A DNA stretch of 64,000 nt from assembly GCA_964519665.1 (NCBI GenBank), contig CAZFIV010000003.1, positions 62,001 to 126,000 of the forward strand. The letters are read 5' to 3'. Position numbers and translations under genes: made by a program. This document shows, piece by piece, positions 45,094 through 55,178 of the stretch (within the stretch, counting starts at the first letter, position 1; every line of letters begins with the position of its first letter). The DNA comes from JANQQN01 sp964519665 (GTDB taxonomy: Bacteria > Myxococcota > Kuafuiibacteriia > Kuafuiibacteriales > Kuafuiibacteriaceae). The notes beneath the pieces were generated by a model, which did not search any database, was not told where the DNA came from, and saw only the letters and a list, made by a program, of their open reading frames with translations.

Positions 45094-45195
45094 GTGGCAA
45101 CCTTGAAAAAACCGATCCTGAGGGTTGAGAACCGCACAGGTACCTCGTAGACCCACAGGCAGCGTCCGGTGGACTGGACCTGTTTCGGGCTCGTC

Positions 45196-45669
45196 ATGAC
45201 TCAGAACACTTTCGACTCGCGCCGTTGGGTGCTGCCCCTCGCCTCCATCATTCCTTTCGCGGCCATCGCGTATGCTTTCTCACTGGGGCCGTCGCCCCGC
45301 GCTCAGTATCAGCCGATCATCGCTGCCGAGCCGGTCGACGTCGCGAAGCTATCGGCGCTCACGAAAGAGTACGGAATGCCGGTGCTGGCGGCCTTGACGG
45401 AGGACATTCAGTTCAACAAGACGCCTCACCGCGAGGAGCTGATCAAGTTCTTGGGGGACCAAGGGTACAGTGAAGCGGGTTGGGTCCTGTCGCGGCTCGC
45501 AACGACCGATACCGAGACCACCTCCGTTCGCGCCGCGGCGCTGAGGGCCTACATGAAGCTGCAGCCCAACGACGCGCGGCCTCTTGCGGAACGGCTACGG
45601 TGCGAGGCGGGGCCGCTTGGCGAAGCCGCCGAAAAAGCGATCGCCGAGCTCAGCTCGGATCAAAATTGA
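45196..45669 (+). CDS. Small membrane-anchored helical-repeat (HEAT-like) protein
   Basis: This 157-aa protein has one N-terminal hydrophobic helix (VLPLASIIPFAAIAYAFSL) and then an all-helical domain reminiscent of two or three HEAT repeats (EELIKFLGDQGYSEAGWVLS, TSVRAAALRAYMKLQPNDAR). It is probably anchored facing the periplasm. Its end overlaps the end of the convergent aldehyde dehydrogenase gene by 20 bp. Function unknown; ATG 45196 is the best start. Confidence 0.6.
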   Translation: MTQNTFDSRRWVLPLASIIPFAAIAYAFSLGPSPRAQYQPIIAAEPVDVAKLSALTKEYGMPVLAALTEDIQFNKTPHREELIKFLGDQGYSEAGWVLSRLATTDTETTSVRAAALRAYMKLQPNDARPLAERLRCEAGPLGEAAEKAIAELSSDQN

Positions 45670-47167
45670 TGCCTTGGGCCAACGGCAGCTCGGTCGAGTA
45701 GTTGATGGTGCAGGTTTGACGGCGCATGTAGGTCTTCCACGCGTCCGAACCAGACTCACGCCCGCCTCCAGTCTCTTTCTCACCACCAAAAGCGCCGCCG
45801 ATCTCCGCGCCGGAGGTACCAATGTTGACGTTGGCGATACCGCAGTCCGACCCCGCGGCGCTCAGGAAACGCTCCGCCGACCGGATGTTCGTCGTGAAGA
45901 TGGCCGATGACAGTCCCTGGGGTACGTCATTGTGGAGGGCCAGGGCTTCGTCGAGGTCTTCGACTTCGAGCAGATAGAGGATGGGCGCGAAAGTCTCGTG
46001 CCTGATGATGCCCATCCCAGCGTGTGCCTTGACCAGGGTGGGCTGGACGAAAAAGCCCGGTCCGTCGATGGCTAACCCTCCGAAAAGAAGCTCTCCGCCT
46101 TGGGCGCGCACCTCATCGAGCGCGGTCATCATCGTCGTAACGGCCCGCCGATTGATGAGGGGGCCCATCAACGTGCCTTCGGCGAGCGGGTCGCCAATCT
46201 TGACCTGACCGTACGCTTGGACCAGGCGTTCCGTGATCCGCGGGGCGATGTTCTTCTGCATGAGCAGCCGCCGGGTCGAGGTGCACCGCTGCCCGGCCGT
46301 GCCCACCGCCCCGAACACGACGGCTCGGGTGACCAGGTCGATGTCCGCATCATCCATGACGATGATCGCGTTGTTACCCCCCAGCTCGAGCAGAGCCCGC
46401 CCAAATCGGGCTTGAACTTTTTGGCCGACCGTGCGGCCCATGCGGGTGGAGCCGGTGGCGCTGACGAGGGGCAGGCGCGAGTCTTCCGTCATACGCTCGC
46501 CGATCGTCACGCCCGTCCCGATCGCGAGTGTGAAGAGGCCTGGACAGCCATTCGCGGCCATCACCTGATGACAGATGTTCTGCACGGCGACCGCGGTGAG
46601 CGGCGTTTCTTCGGACGGCTTCCACACCATGGTGTCGCCGCACACGGCGGCGAGGGCGGCGTTCCACGACCAGACCGCGACCGGAAAGTTGAACGCGCTG
46701 ATAATGCCGATCGGTCCCAGCGGATGCCATTGCTCGTACATTCGGTGGCCGGGCCGTTCCGAATGCATCGTGAGGCCGTACAGCTGACGAGATTGACCGA
46801 CCGCGAAGTCGCAGATGTCGATCATCTCTTGGACCTCGCCTTCGCCCTCGGCTCGGATCTTACCCATCTCGAGCGAGACCAGCGCCCCGAGCGCGGCCTT
46901 CTTTTCACGCAGCGCGTCGCCGAGCTGGCGGATGACCTCCCCGCGTTTCGGGGCCGGCCAACTTCGCCAAGTGACGAAGGCCTCCTGGGCTTCGTCCACG
47001 ATCCGGTCGTAGTCTTCGGCGCTGGCGCCCTTCACGGTCGCGATCGGTGCGCCCGTACTCGGATTCACGCTTACGATCTCTTCGCCTTGGGGCTGCTCGA
47101 TCCAGGCGCGTCCACACGCGCCGGAGTTCATCGGCCGGATTCCCAATGAGTCCAGAAGTTCGGTCAT
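45650..47167 (-). CDS. ALDH7-type aldehyde dehydrogenase (alpha-aminoadipic semialdehyde dehydrogenase-like)
   Basis: This 505-aa NAD-dependent dehydrogenase shows PLGPIGIISAFNFPVAVWSW, VWKPSEETPLTA, the catalytic Glu in LLELGGNNAIIVMDDADIDL and the catalytic Cys in GTAGQRCTSTRRLL. The stretches and C-terminus FGGEKETGGGRESGSDAWKT are typical of ALDH7/AmaB enzymes that oxidise alpha-aminoadipic semialdehyde in lysine breakdown. ATG 47167 begins MTELLDSLGI. It lies 32 bp downstream of gltB and is probably co-transcribed with it. The reaction is inferred from subfamily resemblance. Confidence 0.88.
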   Translation of the reverse strand: MTELLDSLGIRPMNSGACGRAWIEQPQGEEIVSVNPSTGAPIATVKGASAEDYDRIVDEAQEAFVTWRSWPAPKRGEVIRQLGDALREKKAALGALVSLEMGKIRAEGEGEVQEMIDICDFAVGQSRQLYGLTMHSERPGHRMYEQWHPLGPIGIISAFNFPVAVWSWNAALAAVCGDTMVWKPSEETPLTAVAVQNICHQVMAANGCPGLFTLAIGTGVTIGERMTEDSRLPLVSATGSTRMGRTVGQKVQARFGRALLELGGNNAIIVMDDADIDLVTRAVVFGAVGTAGQRCTSTRRLLMQKNIAPRITERLVQAYGQVKIGDPLAEGTLMGPLINRRAVTTMMTALDEVRAQGGELLFGGLAIDGPGFFVQPTLVKAHAGMGIIRHETFAPILYLLEVEDLDEALALHNDVPQGLSSAIFTTNIRSAERFLSAAGSDCGIANVNIGTSGAEIGGAFGGEKETGGGRESGSDAWKTYMRRQTCTINYSTELPLAQGINFDPS

Positions 47168-47199
47168 GCAGGGCGCCGTAACACGCGGGCTCCACTTTG

Positions 47200-50100
47200 T
47201 TAAGGAGACGGCGCTCCGGCCGTCGCCGGCGCCTCGGTTGACTTGGGTGCATGCAAACGGGCTTGCTTGATCGGGACGAATCGTCGGAAAGACTGCCGGG
47301 TGCGTGCCCAGTCTTGGAGCAGGCCAGCCGCCGTGATCGACCCCGTGCACTCTTGGTATTGCTGGATCAGCGTTCTGAGCTCGTCGGCGTCGGTGTCTTC
47401 CAGAGGTTCATCGGTCAGATATTCCCGATTGATCCACGTCCGCTGAGTCTCCGGCATGTAGAGCACACCGCCGGTCATACCTGCGCCGATGTTGTACGAG
47501 ACCTGCCCCAGAATCACCACGCGGCCGTTGGTCATGTATTCACAGGCGTGAAGCCCCACGCCTTCTACCACCGCCGTGGCCCCCGAGTTGCGGACGGCGA
47601 AGCGGTCTCCGGCGAGTCCGCATACGAACAGCGTGCCTCCAGTGGCTCCGTACAGAGCCGCGTTACCGATGATCGCGTTGCTCTCGGGCGCGAATGTCGC
47701 CGCCGACGGGGGATAGATCGTCAGTCGGCCTCCCGACATGGACTTGGCGACGGAGTCGTTGGCTTCCCCCTCGAGACGCACATCCAATCCTTCGACCAAG
47801 AAGGCGCCGAATCCCTGGCCCGCGCTCCCGACGAAGGAGATCTGGCCCCGCCCGGGCGGAAGCGTCCATGCGGCTTCCAACGCTGAGTGGTCGCCCCGCG
47901 ACGCGGCCGACCGTCGATCCCGATGCGTATGGGCCGCAATGGCCCCGGACAAGGTCGTCAAGATCGCGCGGTCGGTGCTCTTGATCCGATATCGCTGCTC
48001 GATGGTCTCGCCGCGCCTCAGCCCCGGCTCGAAGTCTTCGACCAAGCGCTCGTTCAGCCGGTTGACCCCTTCGCGAAGGAGCGGCCCGCGGTGTCCGCGT
48101 TCGTGAGGGCGAGCGACCATCAGCGCCGAGAGATCCAGCCCTCGCTCGACGACGAGCTTCTCGAAGCGCGGGTCGATCTTCAGCAAGTCGGCTTTGCCAA
48201 CGACCCCTTCGAGTCGCGTGTGTCCGATACGCGCCAGGTGCCGCCGCACGTCTTCGGCCAGATAGTTGAGAAGGGACACGACTTGCTCGACCGAGCCGCG
48301 ATACTTCTTCTTGTATTTCGGGTCGTGGGTGGCGATCCCGCGAGGGCACGTGTTCTTCTCGCAGACCCGGGCCATGATGCACCCTTCGGCGACCAATAGC
48401 AGCTTGCCGAAGCTGAACTCTTCAGCGCCCAGGAGGGCGGCGATCACGAGATCCAGGCCCGTTTGGAGGCCCCCGTCGACCCGAAGGAGGCAGTGCTCTC
48501 GAAGGCTTTGTTCGACCAACGTAGCGTGGACCTCAGCCAGACCCAGCTCCCATGGCAGGCCAGCGTGTTTCATCGAGCTGAGGCTTGCCGCGCCGGTGCC
48601 GCCGTCGCCGCCGGAGACTTGAACGACATCGGCGCCGGCTTTCACCACCCCCGCCGCGATCGTGCCGATGTTGGCCCCCGACACGAGTTTGACGACCACC
48701 GGAACGCCGGGCTTGAGCTGCTTGAGCTCGTAGATCAGCTGCCGAAGATCTTCGATTGAATAGATGTCATGCAGGGGCGGCGGCGAGATGAGGTCGACGT
48801 GGGGCAGCGAATGGCGAGCCTTGGCGATCGCGGCGTCGACCTTGACCGCCATCAGCTGACCACCTTCGCCGGGTTTGGCGCCTTGGGCGACCTTGATTTC
48901 GATCTCTCGTCCGGCCATGAGATACTCAGCGGTGACGCCGAAGCGTCCCGAGGCCACCTGCTTGGTGCTGGCGGTCGTACCCTCCTGGAAGTAATAGGGG
49001 TTCTCTCCCCCTTCACCGCTGCCGCTGCGCCCTCCCACCTGGTCGAGGGCGCGGATCAGGTCGCGCTGAGCCTCTGCGCTGATCGCCCCGAATGACATGG
49101 CACCCGAGCCGAACCGCCGCAGGATCTCGGTGCGAGGCTGAACGTCTTCGATCGGAATCGACGGCCGGCGCTCGGTGTCGACGGTGAACAGGTGGCGGAT
49201 GTTGACCGGGTGCACGCTGCCGGCCTCTTCGAGGTACCGCTCATAGGCGTCCCAGCGACCGAGAGGCTCGTCGGACGGTGCGACGACGTCGTGGATGAGC
49301 TTCGACAGGCGGGCGGTCATCGAGTGCCGTTCGCCCAGGAGGCCCTTTCGGTGCTCTCGGAGCTGAAATGTCTCGAGCAGCCGGTGGTCGTCGCCCTGAG
49401 CGCGGTTCCGCGCGGCCTCGGTGTGCTCGAGAATGCCTCGCGCGATATCTTCGAGAGTGCGTCCGCCGACCGGGCTGTCGATACGCGGAAAGTAAGTCGA
49501 CATCACGTCGCGATGGATGCCGAGCGCGGTGAACAGCTGGGCGTTGTGGTAGCCCTGCACCGACGAGATACCCATCTTGCTCATGATCTTGAGCAGGCCG
49601 GCCTCGAAGGCTTTCTTCAAGTTGGCGGTCTTCTGTTGAGGGTCCAACCCCTCCAAGGCCGGGTGCTCGTACCGCTGGGCGACCTGAAAAGCGAGGTAAG
49701 GGCAGACTGCGGCCGCTCCGAACCCGACGAGGGTCGCAAGATGATGGGTCGAGCGCACGTCCGCGGTATCGACGACGATCGACGCGCTCAATCGGTGTCC
49801 TGCGTTACGGAGGGCCAGGCTCGCCGCTCGAAGCGCGAGCAGGCTCGGGATCGCCGGACGCTCGTATTTGGCGAGACGGTCGGACAAAACGATGATCGAG
49901 CACCCCCCTTCGATCGCCGCGACCGCGCGCTCCGACAGCGCGTCGAGGGCCTCGCGCAGACCCTCGGGGCCTCTGACCCTCGCGAACGTTGCTTGCAGGG
50001 TGACGTTTTCGAAGTTGTTACGGCCGTCGGGACTCTCGGAGCCCGCGCGGAGGAGCCATGCCATTTGACCAGGCGTGACCACCGGCGAAGAGAGCTCGAC

Positions 50101-51675
50101 CGCAGGGGTCACGGGGATGAGCGTCTTCGGGGCGAAGACATTGGGGCGCTTACCGACATAGATGGTCAGGTCGGTCATCATGCCCTCGCGAAGGGCGTCC
50201 ATCGGGGGGTTCGTGACTTGGGCGAACGTTTGATAGAAGTGGTCGAAGAACGACCGAGGTTGATCCGATAAGAACGCCGGGCGGGCGGTGTCGCCCATGG
50301 ACCCGATCGGCTCTTTGCCGTTCGCGATCATCGGAATCAATACGGCGTCGACCTCTTCCTTGGTGACCAGAAACGTCTGCATCTGATCCAGGGGCGGTAG
50401 GGGGTCGGCGTGGGGCGCCTCCATGATCGGCTCGAGGCGGGGATCGAAGGTTGCGTTGCGATTCTCACGGGACTGACTAGGGTCCGCGAAGTGCACTTCT
50501 CCGGTCCGTAGAACGACGTGAGCTCCCGATCCCCCGTGTAGAGAGCCCTTGGCCACGATGTCGGCTTCGTTGAGGTGGAAGATTCCGGCCTCGGAGGCCA
50601 GATAAAAGGCGTGAGACGTTCGAGCCCAACGACAGGGCCGAAACCCGTTGCGGTCGAGGCGGGCCCCGACCACGAACCCATCGCTGTAGGCCAAGAAAGC
50701 GGGGCCATCCCACGGTTCGACGGCCCGACTCCAGAACTTGTAGAACTCGTTCGAAGAGAATGCCGCGGGGGGCATCATGATGGCCAGAACCTCGGGGAGG
50801 TTCGGGATGGAGCCCCGAAACCGAAGTGCTTCGACCATCTCGTTCATGGAGCCGGAGTCGCTGATTCCGTCGTGGGTCAGCAGGCCCTCGGCGGGGAGCC
50901 CGAGATTCTGCTCCCGGGACAACGCCCAGGCCCGGTTGCAGGCGATCGTATTGATCTCTCCGTTGTGGGCGATCATCCGGAACGGCTGGGTGCGAGACCA
51001 GGTAGGCGCGGTGTTGGTGCTGAACCGGCGATGGAAGAGGGCGAAACGGGTGACAAAGCGTTCGTCGGTGAGGTCCGGGTAGAACTCGGGGAGCGCTTCG
51101 GCGGTGGTCAGGGCCTTATAGATGACGGTGCGCGTCGAAAGGGACGCAAAGAAATATTCTCGATAGAATCCAGCCCGTTGCATCTGCGCCCGCAGGGCTT
51201 GCTTCGTGTAGTACAGGAGGCTCGCAAAGGAACTCTCGGTGCGGCAGAAGGCGGGACGTCGGATGACCACCTGTTGAATGAGGGGAAGACGGTCCCGCGC
51301 GACGCGGCCGAGGGCCGAGGTGTCGGTTGGTACGTCCCGCCACTCGATCATCTCGAGGCCGGCGAAGTCGAAGACGCGAGTCATGACTTCGAGCGCCTCC
51401 CGCCGTTGGTGGGTTGGCATATGCCAAAAGACCGTTCCCACCGCGACCGAGCCGGGGGTATGGCCCAGGAGCGCGTACGGTATTTCGGTCATCACCCCGG
51501 CACCGTCGCCGCTGCGGCCGTCTGCCGCGAAGCCGCCTCGATGCTCGACACAGGCGAGCGCCCGCAGCCCTTGCTGCAGATAGGCGTGCTTGGGTTCTCC
51601 GTCGGTACTCGCGACGAATCCGACCCCGCAGGCGGCGCGGGGGGCGGACGGACGAACGTACCGAGATGCGGGCAT
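47200..51675 (-). CDS. gltB: Glutamate synthase large subunit (GOGAT)
   Basis: This 1491-aa enzyme makes two glutamates from glutamine and 2-oxoglutarate. ATG 51675 gives a short propeptide before the catalytic Cys of the class II amidotransferase (RAACGVGFVAS, C16). The FMN barrel includes KPGEGGQLMAVKVDAAIAKA and SGGDGGTGAASLSSMKHAGL, and the 3Fe-4S ligands lie in ARVCEKNTCPRGIATHDP. The C-terminal domain has the GXXGXXXG-type repeats (NAALYGATGGTLFVCGLAGD). No gltD lies beside it. It may use ferredoxin or a distant gltD. It is followed by the ALDH7-type gene. Confidence 0.95.
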   Translation of the reverse strand: MPASRYVRPSAPRAACGVGFVASTDGEPKHAYLQQGLRALACVEHRGGFAADGRSGDGAGVMTEIPYALLGHTPGSVAVGTVFWHMPTHQRREALEVMTRVFDFAGLEMIEWRDVPTDTSALGRVARDRLPLIQQVVIRRPAFCRTESSFASLLYYTKQALRAQMQRAGFYREYFFASLSTRTVIYKALTTAEALPEFYPDLTDERFVTRFALFHRRFSTNTAPTWSRTQPFRMIAHNGEINTIACNRAWALSREQNLGLPAEGLLTHDGISDSGSMNEMVEALRFRGSIPNLPEVLAIMMPPAAFSSNEFYKFWSRAVEPWDGPAFLAYSDGFVVGARLDRNGFRPCRWARTSHAFYLASEAGIFHLNEADIVAKGSLHGGSGAHVVLRTGEVHFADPSQSRENRNATFDPRLEPIMEAPHADPLPPLDQMQTFLVTKEEVDAVLIPMIANGKEPIGSMGDTARPAFLSDQPRSFFDHFYQTFAQVTNPPMDALREGMMTDLTIYVGKRPNVFAPKTLIPVTPAVELSSPVVTPGQMAWLLRAGSESPDGRNNFENVTLQATFARVRGPEGLREALDALSERAVAAIEGGCSIIVLSDRLAKYERPAIPSLLALRAASLALRNAGHRLSASIVVDTADVRSTHHLATLVGFGAAAVCPYLAFQVAQRYEHPALEGLDPQQKTANLKKAFEAGLLKIMSKMGISSVQGYHNAQLFTALGIHRDVMSTYFPRIDSPVGGRTLEDIARGILEHTEAARNRAQGDDHRLLETFQLREHRKGLLGERHSMTARLSKLIHDVVAPSDEPLGRWDAYERYLEEAGSVHPVNIRHLFTVDTERRPSIPIEDVQPRTEILRRFGSGAMSFGAISAEAQRDLIRALDQVGGRSGSGEGGENPYYFQEGTTASTKQVASGRFGVTAEYLMAGREIEIKVAQGAKPGEGGQLMAVKVDAAIAKARHSLPHVDLISPPPLHDIYSIEDLRQLIYELKQLKPGVPVVVKLVSGANIGTIAAGVVKAGADVVQVSGGDGGTGAASLSSMKHAGLPWELGLAEVHATLVEQSLREHCLLRVDGGLQTGLDLVIAALLGAEEFSFGKLLLVAEGCIMARVCEKNTCPRGIATHDPKYKKKYRGSVEQVVSLLNYLAEDVRRHLARIGHTRLEGVVGKADLLKIDPRFEKLVVERGLDLSALMVARPHERGHRGPLLREGVNRLNERLVEDFEPGLRRGETIEQRYRIKSTDRAILTTLSGAIAAHTHRDRRSAASRGDHSALEAAWTLPPGRGQISFVGSAGQGFGAFLVEGLDVRLEGEANDSVAKSMSGGRLTIYPPSAATFAPESNAIIGNAALYGATGGTLFVCGLAGDRFAVRNSGATAVVEGVGLHACEYMTNGRVVILGQVSYNIGAGMTGGVLYMPETQRTWINREYLTDEPLEDTDADELRTLIQQYQECTGSITAAGLLQDWARTRQSFRRFVPIKQARLHAPKSTEAPATAGAPSP

Positions 51676-51782
51676 CGAGAAAGGACGCACGGTCTCTTGT
51701 GACACTCCGCGATGGTGCGTCGTGTCAAGCCGAAGGAGAAGCCGAGCCGCGTACCGGACCCAGGGAACCCGTACTTGATTGC

Positions 51783-51801
51783 ACTGAACAAATGTATCTA
51801 A
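51783..51801. promoter_or_regulatory. Candidate LexA operator before dnaE2
   Basis: ACTGAACAAATGTATCTAA lies ten bases before GTG 51811 in the 135-bp gap between divergent gltB and dnaE2. It shares 15 of 19 bases with the site before imuB, including ACTGAACA and TGTAT. Its reverse complement ends in GTTCAG like the Myxococcus-type LexA box as I recall it. Confidence 0.6.
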
Positions 51802-51810
51802 ATCCTCCGA

Positions 51811-54800
51811 GTGAATCGGTCGGCCTACGTCGAGCTGCGGTGTGCGACGAGCTTCTCGTTTCTGCGGGGGGCCTCCCACCCGAGCGAGATCGTCGAGCGG
51901 GCGGGGCAACTCGGTCACCGTCGGCTCGCGATAACCGACCGTGATGGCCTCTACGGTATCGTCCAGGCCTATCGGACCGGGCGTGAGCACGGAGTCGAGA
52001 TCATCGTGGGCGCCGAGATCCACGTGACCGGTCGCGGTCAGGCAGCGAAGCGCACGGCGAGCGGAAGCGGGGGGGGCGGCTGGGCAGAACCAGACCCCGG
52101 GGGTCGAAGCGCGCTCATCTTGTTGGCCACGGATCGACCGAGCTATGGCCGGTTGACCCGATTGCTCAGTTTGGGGCGTCTGCGAGTCGGAAAGGGCGGA
52201 TTTCACCTTGGATTCGAAGATGTTGCGGCTCATGCGAAAGGATTGATGGCGATTCACGTCGGCACCCCCGAAGCCCTCACGCTCTCCAGAGAGAGAGACG
52301 TTTTTGGCGATCGATTGGCGCTGGCCGTCGAGAGAACCCACACCCCTTTCGATCGGGGGCGGATCGACAACGCTCAGTCGGCTTCGGCACGCTTTGGGGT
52401 TCCACTGGTCGCGGTCGGCGGTGTGTTGATGCACGACGAGACGAGAAAACCACTGCAGGATATCTTGTCATGCATCCGGATGGGCGTTCGCCTCGGCGAC
52501 GGTGGTCGGCGACTATTGCCGAACGGGCACGCTCGTCTTCGGTCTTCCGAGCAGATGGCGCGGGCTTTTGCGGATCTGCCCGAAGCGGTCGCGCACTCGG
52601 TCGAGATCGCGGATCGCTGTGCGTTTCGGCTTCATGAGCTCGAGCAGAGTTTCACCCTCGAGGTCCTCCCGGAAGGAGAGACCGGAATGGGGTACCTGCG
52701 CAAGTTGGTCGAGAAGGGCGCGGGTGAACGTTATCCAGACGGGGTCCCCGAGTCGGTTCAGAAGCAGATCGAGCATGAACTGAGCTTGATCGAGACCCTC
52801 GACTTCGCGGGGTACTTTCTGACCGTTTGGGACATCGTCCGGTACGCTCGCAGTCGGAACATCCTCTGCCAGGGGCGGGGATCGGCCGCGAACTCGGTCG
52901 TCTGTTATTGCTTGGGTATCACTTCCATCGACCCCATTCGCATGAGCCTGCTTTTCGAGCGCTTCATATCCGTGGAGCGCGGCGAGCCCCCTGATATCGA
53001 CGTCGATTTCGAGCACGACCGGCGCGAAGAGGTCATGCAATACGTCTTCGAAAAATACGGCCGGGACCGCGCGGCCATGGTGGCGAACGTGATTCGATAC
53101 CGGGGGCGGTTGGCGTATCGAGAAGTAGGCAAGGTGTTCGGTCTCGGTGATGATCAGATCGATCGCCTCACCCGCACCCGAGGCCATTGGTCCGCCGGCG
53201 AGATTAGGGCCGAAGATCTGAAAGAGGCGGGGCTTGATCCGGCCGATCCGACGGTGCGTCAGGTAGTGCGATGGGCCGAGGTTCTGCAGGGCTTCCCTCG
53301 GCATCTCGGTCTTCATTCCGGTGGTTTCGTGATCACGAGAGAACCGCTGGTGGAGCTCGCCCCCATCGAAAACGCCACGATGGAGAACCGCACCGTCATC
53401 GCCTGGGATAAGAGGGACGTCGAGACGTTAGGGCTCGTGAAAGTCGACTTGCTCTCCCTGGGGATGTTGACGGCCGTTCACAAGGCCTTCGACGTCGTCG
53501 AGGCGACGGAAGGCATTCGCTTGTCGCTCGCCGACGTCCCCGCCGAAGACGCTCGGGTCTACGACATGATCTCCGACGCCGATACGGTCGGCACCTTCCA
53601 GGTCGAATCTCGGGCGCAGATGCAGACCTTGCCGCGGCTGAAGCCCCGAACGTTTTACGACCTGGTGGTTGCGGTGGCGATCATTCGCCCCGGACCCATT
53701 CAAGGCGACATGGTCCATCCCTATCTGCGTCGGCGAAACGGCGAAGAGCCCGTCGACTTTCCTCATCCCGCGCTCGAAGAGATCCTGGGTAAGACGTACG
53801 GTCTGCCGCTCTTTCAGGAGCAAGTGATGAAGATGGCGGTGGCGGTGGCGGGCTTTTCGCCGGGAGAGTCCGATGCGCTCCGGCGCGCGATCGGGTGGCA
53901 GTCGCAAATTCACATCGACAAGCTTCGGGACCGACTCGTCTCCGGGATGCTCGAAAATGGCCTCGCCCCCGAGTACGCCGAGCGAATCTTTCGCATGATT
54001 CAAGGCTTCGGCGGATACGGATTCCCGGAGTCTCACGCCGCTTCGTTCGCTCTGATCGGCTATGCGTCTTGTTACCTGAAACGGTATCACCCGGCGGCCC
54101 TGTTGGTCGGACTTCTCAACAGCCAACCGATGGGCTTTTACGCTCCACACGTGCTGGTGGCCGATGCCGTTCGGCACGGCGTCGAGGTTCGTGCTCCGTG
54201 CGTGATGCGAAGCGACTGGGACACCACCACCGAGCCCGGAGATCCCGCGTTTACCGCCGGGTGGTGGGAAGCTTCGCAGCACGACTGTCGAATCCATTGC
54301 CCGTGGGCGGATCACGTATTGGGGGGGATACGCTACGGGGTGGCGGTACAACCGGCGGTTCGTTTAGGGCTTCGACAGGTGAACGGGCTTCGGCAAGACG
54401 AGGCGGAGCGCCTGATCTCGGCGCGTCGACAAGCGCCGTTGACCAGCATTGCCGACGTCGTTCATCGGGCCGAGCTGTCGAAGACGTCGGCCGCGCGGTT
54501 GGCGGCGGCGGGGGCCTTATCGGTCCTCGAGCCTTCACGGAGAGCCGCGTTGTGGCGAGTGATGGCCCTCGACGTGCGTGCGCCGTTGTTCGCGGCCGTC
54601 GAGTTGCCCGATGATGGCGTCGACTCGGTTCTCGCGCCAATGACCGCCGTCGAGATCATGCGCGCGGACTACGCACTGACGGGGCTATCGACAGGGCTGC
54701 ATCCGGTGGCACTGATGCGGTCCGAGCTTCGTCGCCAAGGCATCCTCGGATCGATGGACCTGCGCCGGATGCGGCACGGCGCGTCGGTGCGCGTCGGTGG

Positions 54801-55062
54801 CATGGTGACGACGCGCCAGCGGCCGGGGACCGCCTCTGGCGTCATCTTCATGACTTTGGAAGACGAAGACGGGCCCATGAACCTCGTGGTCTACAGTCAG
54901 GTATATGATCGGCAACGGTCGCTCGCCCGCGACGCCACGATGCTCATTGCCTATGGTCAAGTGCAGCGGACGCACGAGAAAGTGATCAACATCGTGGTGA
55001 AACGGTTCGCGTCATTGACGATCCCCGAACCGCCAGTGCACGTCTCCCGGGACTTTTTCTAG
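51811..55062 (+). CDS. dnaE2: Error-prone DNA polymerase III alpha subunit DnaE2
   Basis: This 1083-aa polymerase has the length of DnaE2 rather than DnaE1. An N-terminal PHP domain (FSFLRGASHPSEIVERA, AITDRDGLYGI) precedes the polymerase core with GRGSAANSVVCYCLGITSID and catalytic PDIDVDFEHDRREEV. The finger/thumb block LPLFQEQVMKMAVAVAGFSP and a C-terminal OB fold (VRVGGMVTTRQRPGTASGVI) follow. It acts with ImuB in damage-induced mutagenesis. GTG 51811 is the start; GAGTG lacks a strong ribosome-binding site. The candidate LexA operator just upstream fits SOS control. Confidence 0.95.
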   Translation: MNRSAYVELRCATSFSFLRGASHPSEIVERAGQLGHRRLAITDRDGLYGIVQAYRTGREHGVEIIVGAEIHVTGRGQAAKRTASGSGGGGWAEPDPGGRSALILLATDRPSYGRLTRLLSLGRLRVGKGGFHLGFEDVAAHAKGLMAIHVGTPEALTLSRERDVFGDRLALAVERTHTPFDRGRIDNAQSASARFGVPLVAVGGVLMHDETRKPLQDILSCIRMGVRLGDGGRRLLPNGHARLRSSEQMARAFADLPEAVAHSVEIADRCAFRLHELEQSFTLEVLPEGETGMGYLRKLVEKGAGERYPDGVPESVQKQIEHELSLIETLDFAGYFLTVWDIVRYARSRNILCQGRGSAANSVVCYCLGITSIDPIRMSLLFERFISVERGEPPDIDVDFEHDRREEVMQYVFEKYGRDRAAMVANVIRYRGRLAYREVGKVFGLGDDQIDRLTRTRGHWSAGEIRAEDLKEAGLDPADPTVRQVVRWAEVLQGFPRHLGLHSGGFVITREPLVELAPIENATMENRTVIAWDKRDVETLGLVKVDLLSLGMLTAVHKAFDVVEATEGIRLSLADVPAEDARVYDMISDADTVGTFQVESRAQMQTLPRLKPRTFYDLVVAVAIIRPGPIQGDMVHPYLRRRNGEEPVDFPHPALEEILGKTYGLPLFQEQVMKMAVAVAGFSPGESDALRRAIGWQSQIHIDKLRDRLVSGMLENGLAPEYAERIFRMIQGFGGYGFPESHAASFALIGYASCYLKRYHPAALLVGLLNSQPMGFYAPHVLVADAVRHGVEVRAPCVMRSDWDTTTEPGDPAFTAGWWEASQHDCRIHCPWADHVLGGIRYGVAVQPAVRLGLRQVNGLRQDEAERLISARRQAPLTSIADVVHRAELSKTSAARLAAAGALSVLEPSRRAALWRVMALDVRAPLFAAVELPDDGVDSVLAPMTAVEIMRADYALTGLSTGLHPVALMRSELRRQGILGSMDLRRMRHGASVRVGGMVTTRQRPGTASGVIFMTLEDEDGPMNLVVYSQVYDRQRSLARDATMLIAYGQVQRTHEKVINIVVKRFASLTIPEPPVHVSRDFF

Positions 55063-55178
55063 CTCAACGGTCGCTTCTCGGACCGTGTGGCGGCTCTATC
55101 TGCCAGGTCGAAAAGCCTTTCGTTGACCTGCTTGGTAGCCGGCGTCGGACTTGGGGGACGGTGACGGATGGAGTCCGG

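Noticed and set aside
51676..52434. N-terminal extension of gltB up to 52434
   Set aside because: The frame is open, but it is antisense to the dnaE2 PHP domain, Arg/Pro-rich, and the true GOGAT N-terminus with its catalytic Cys begins at 51675.
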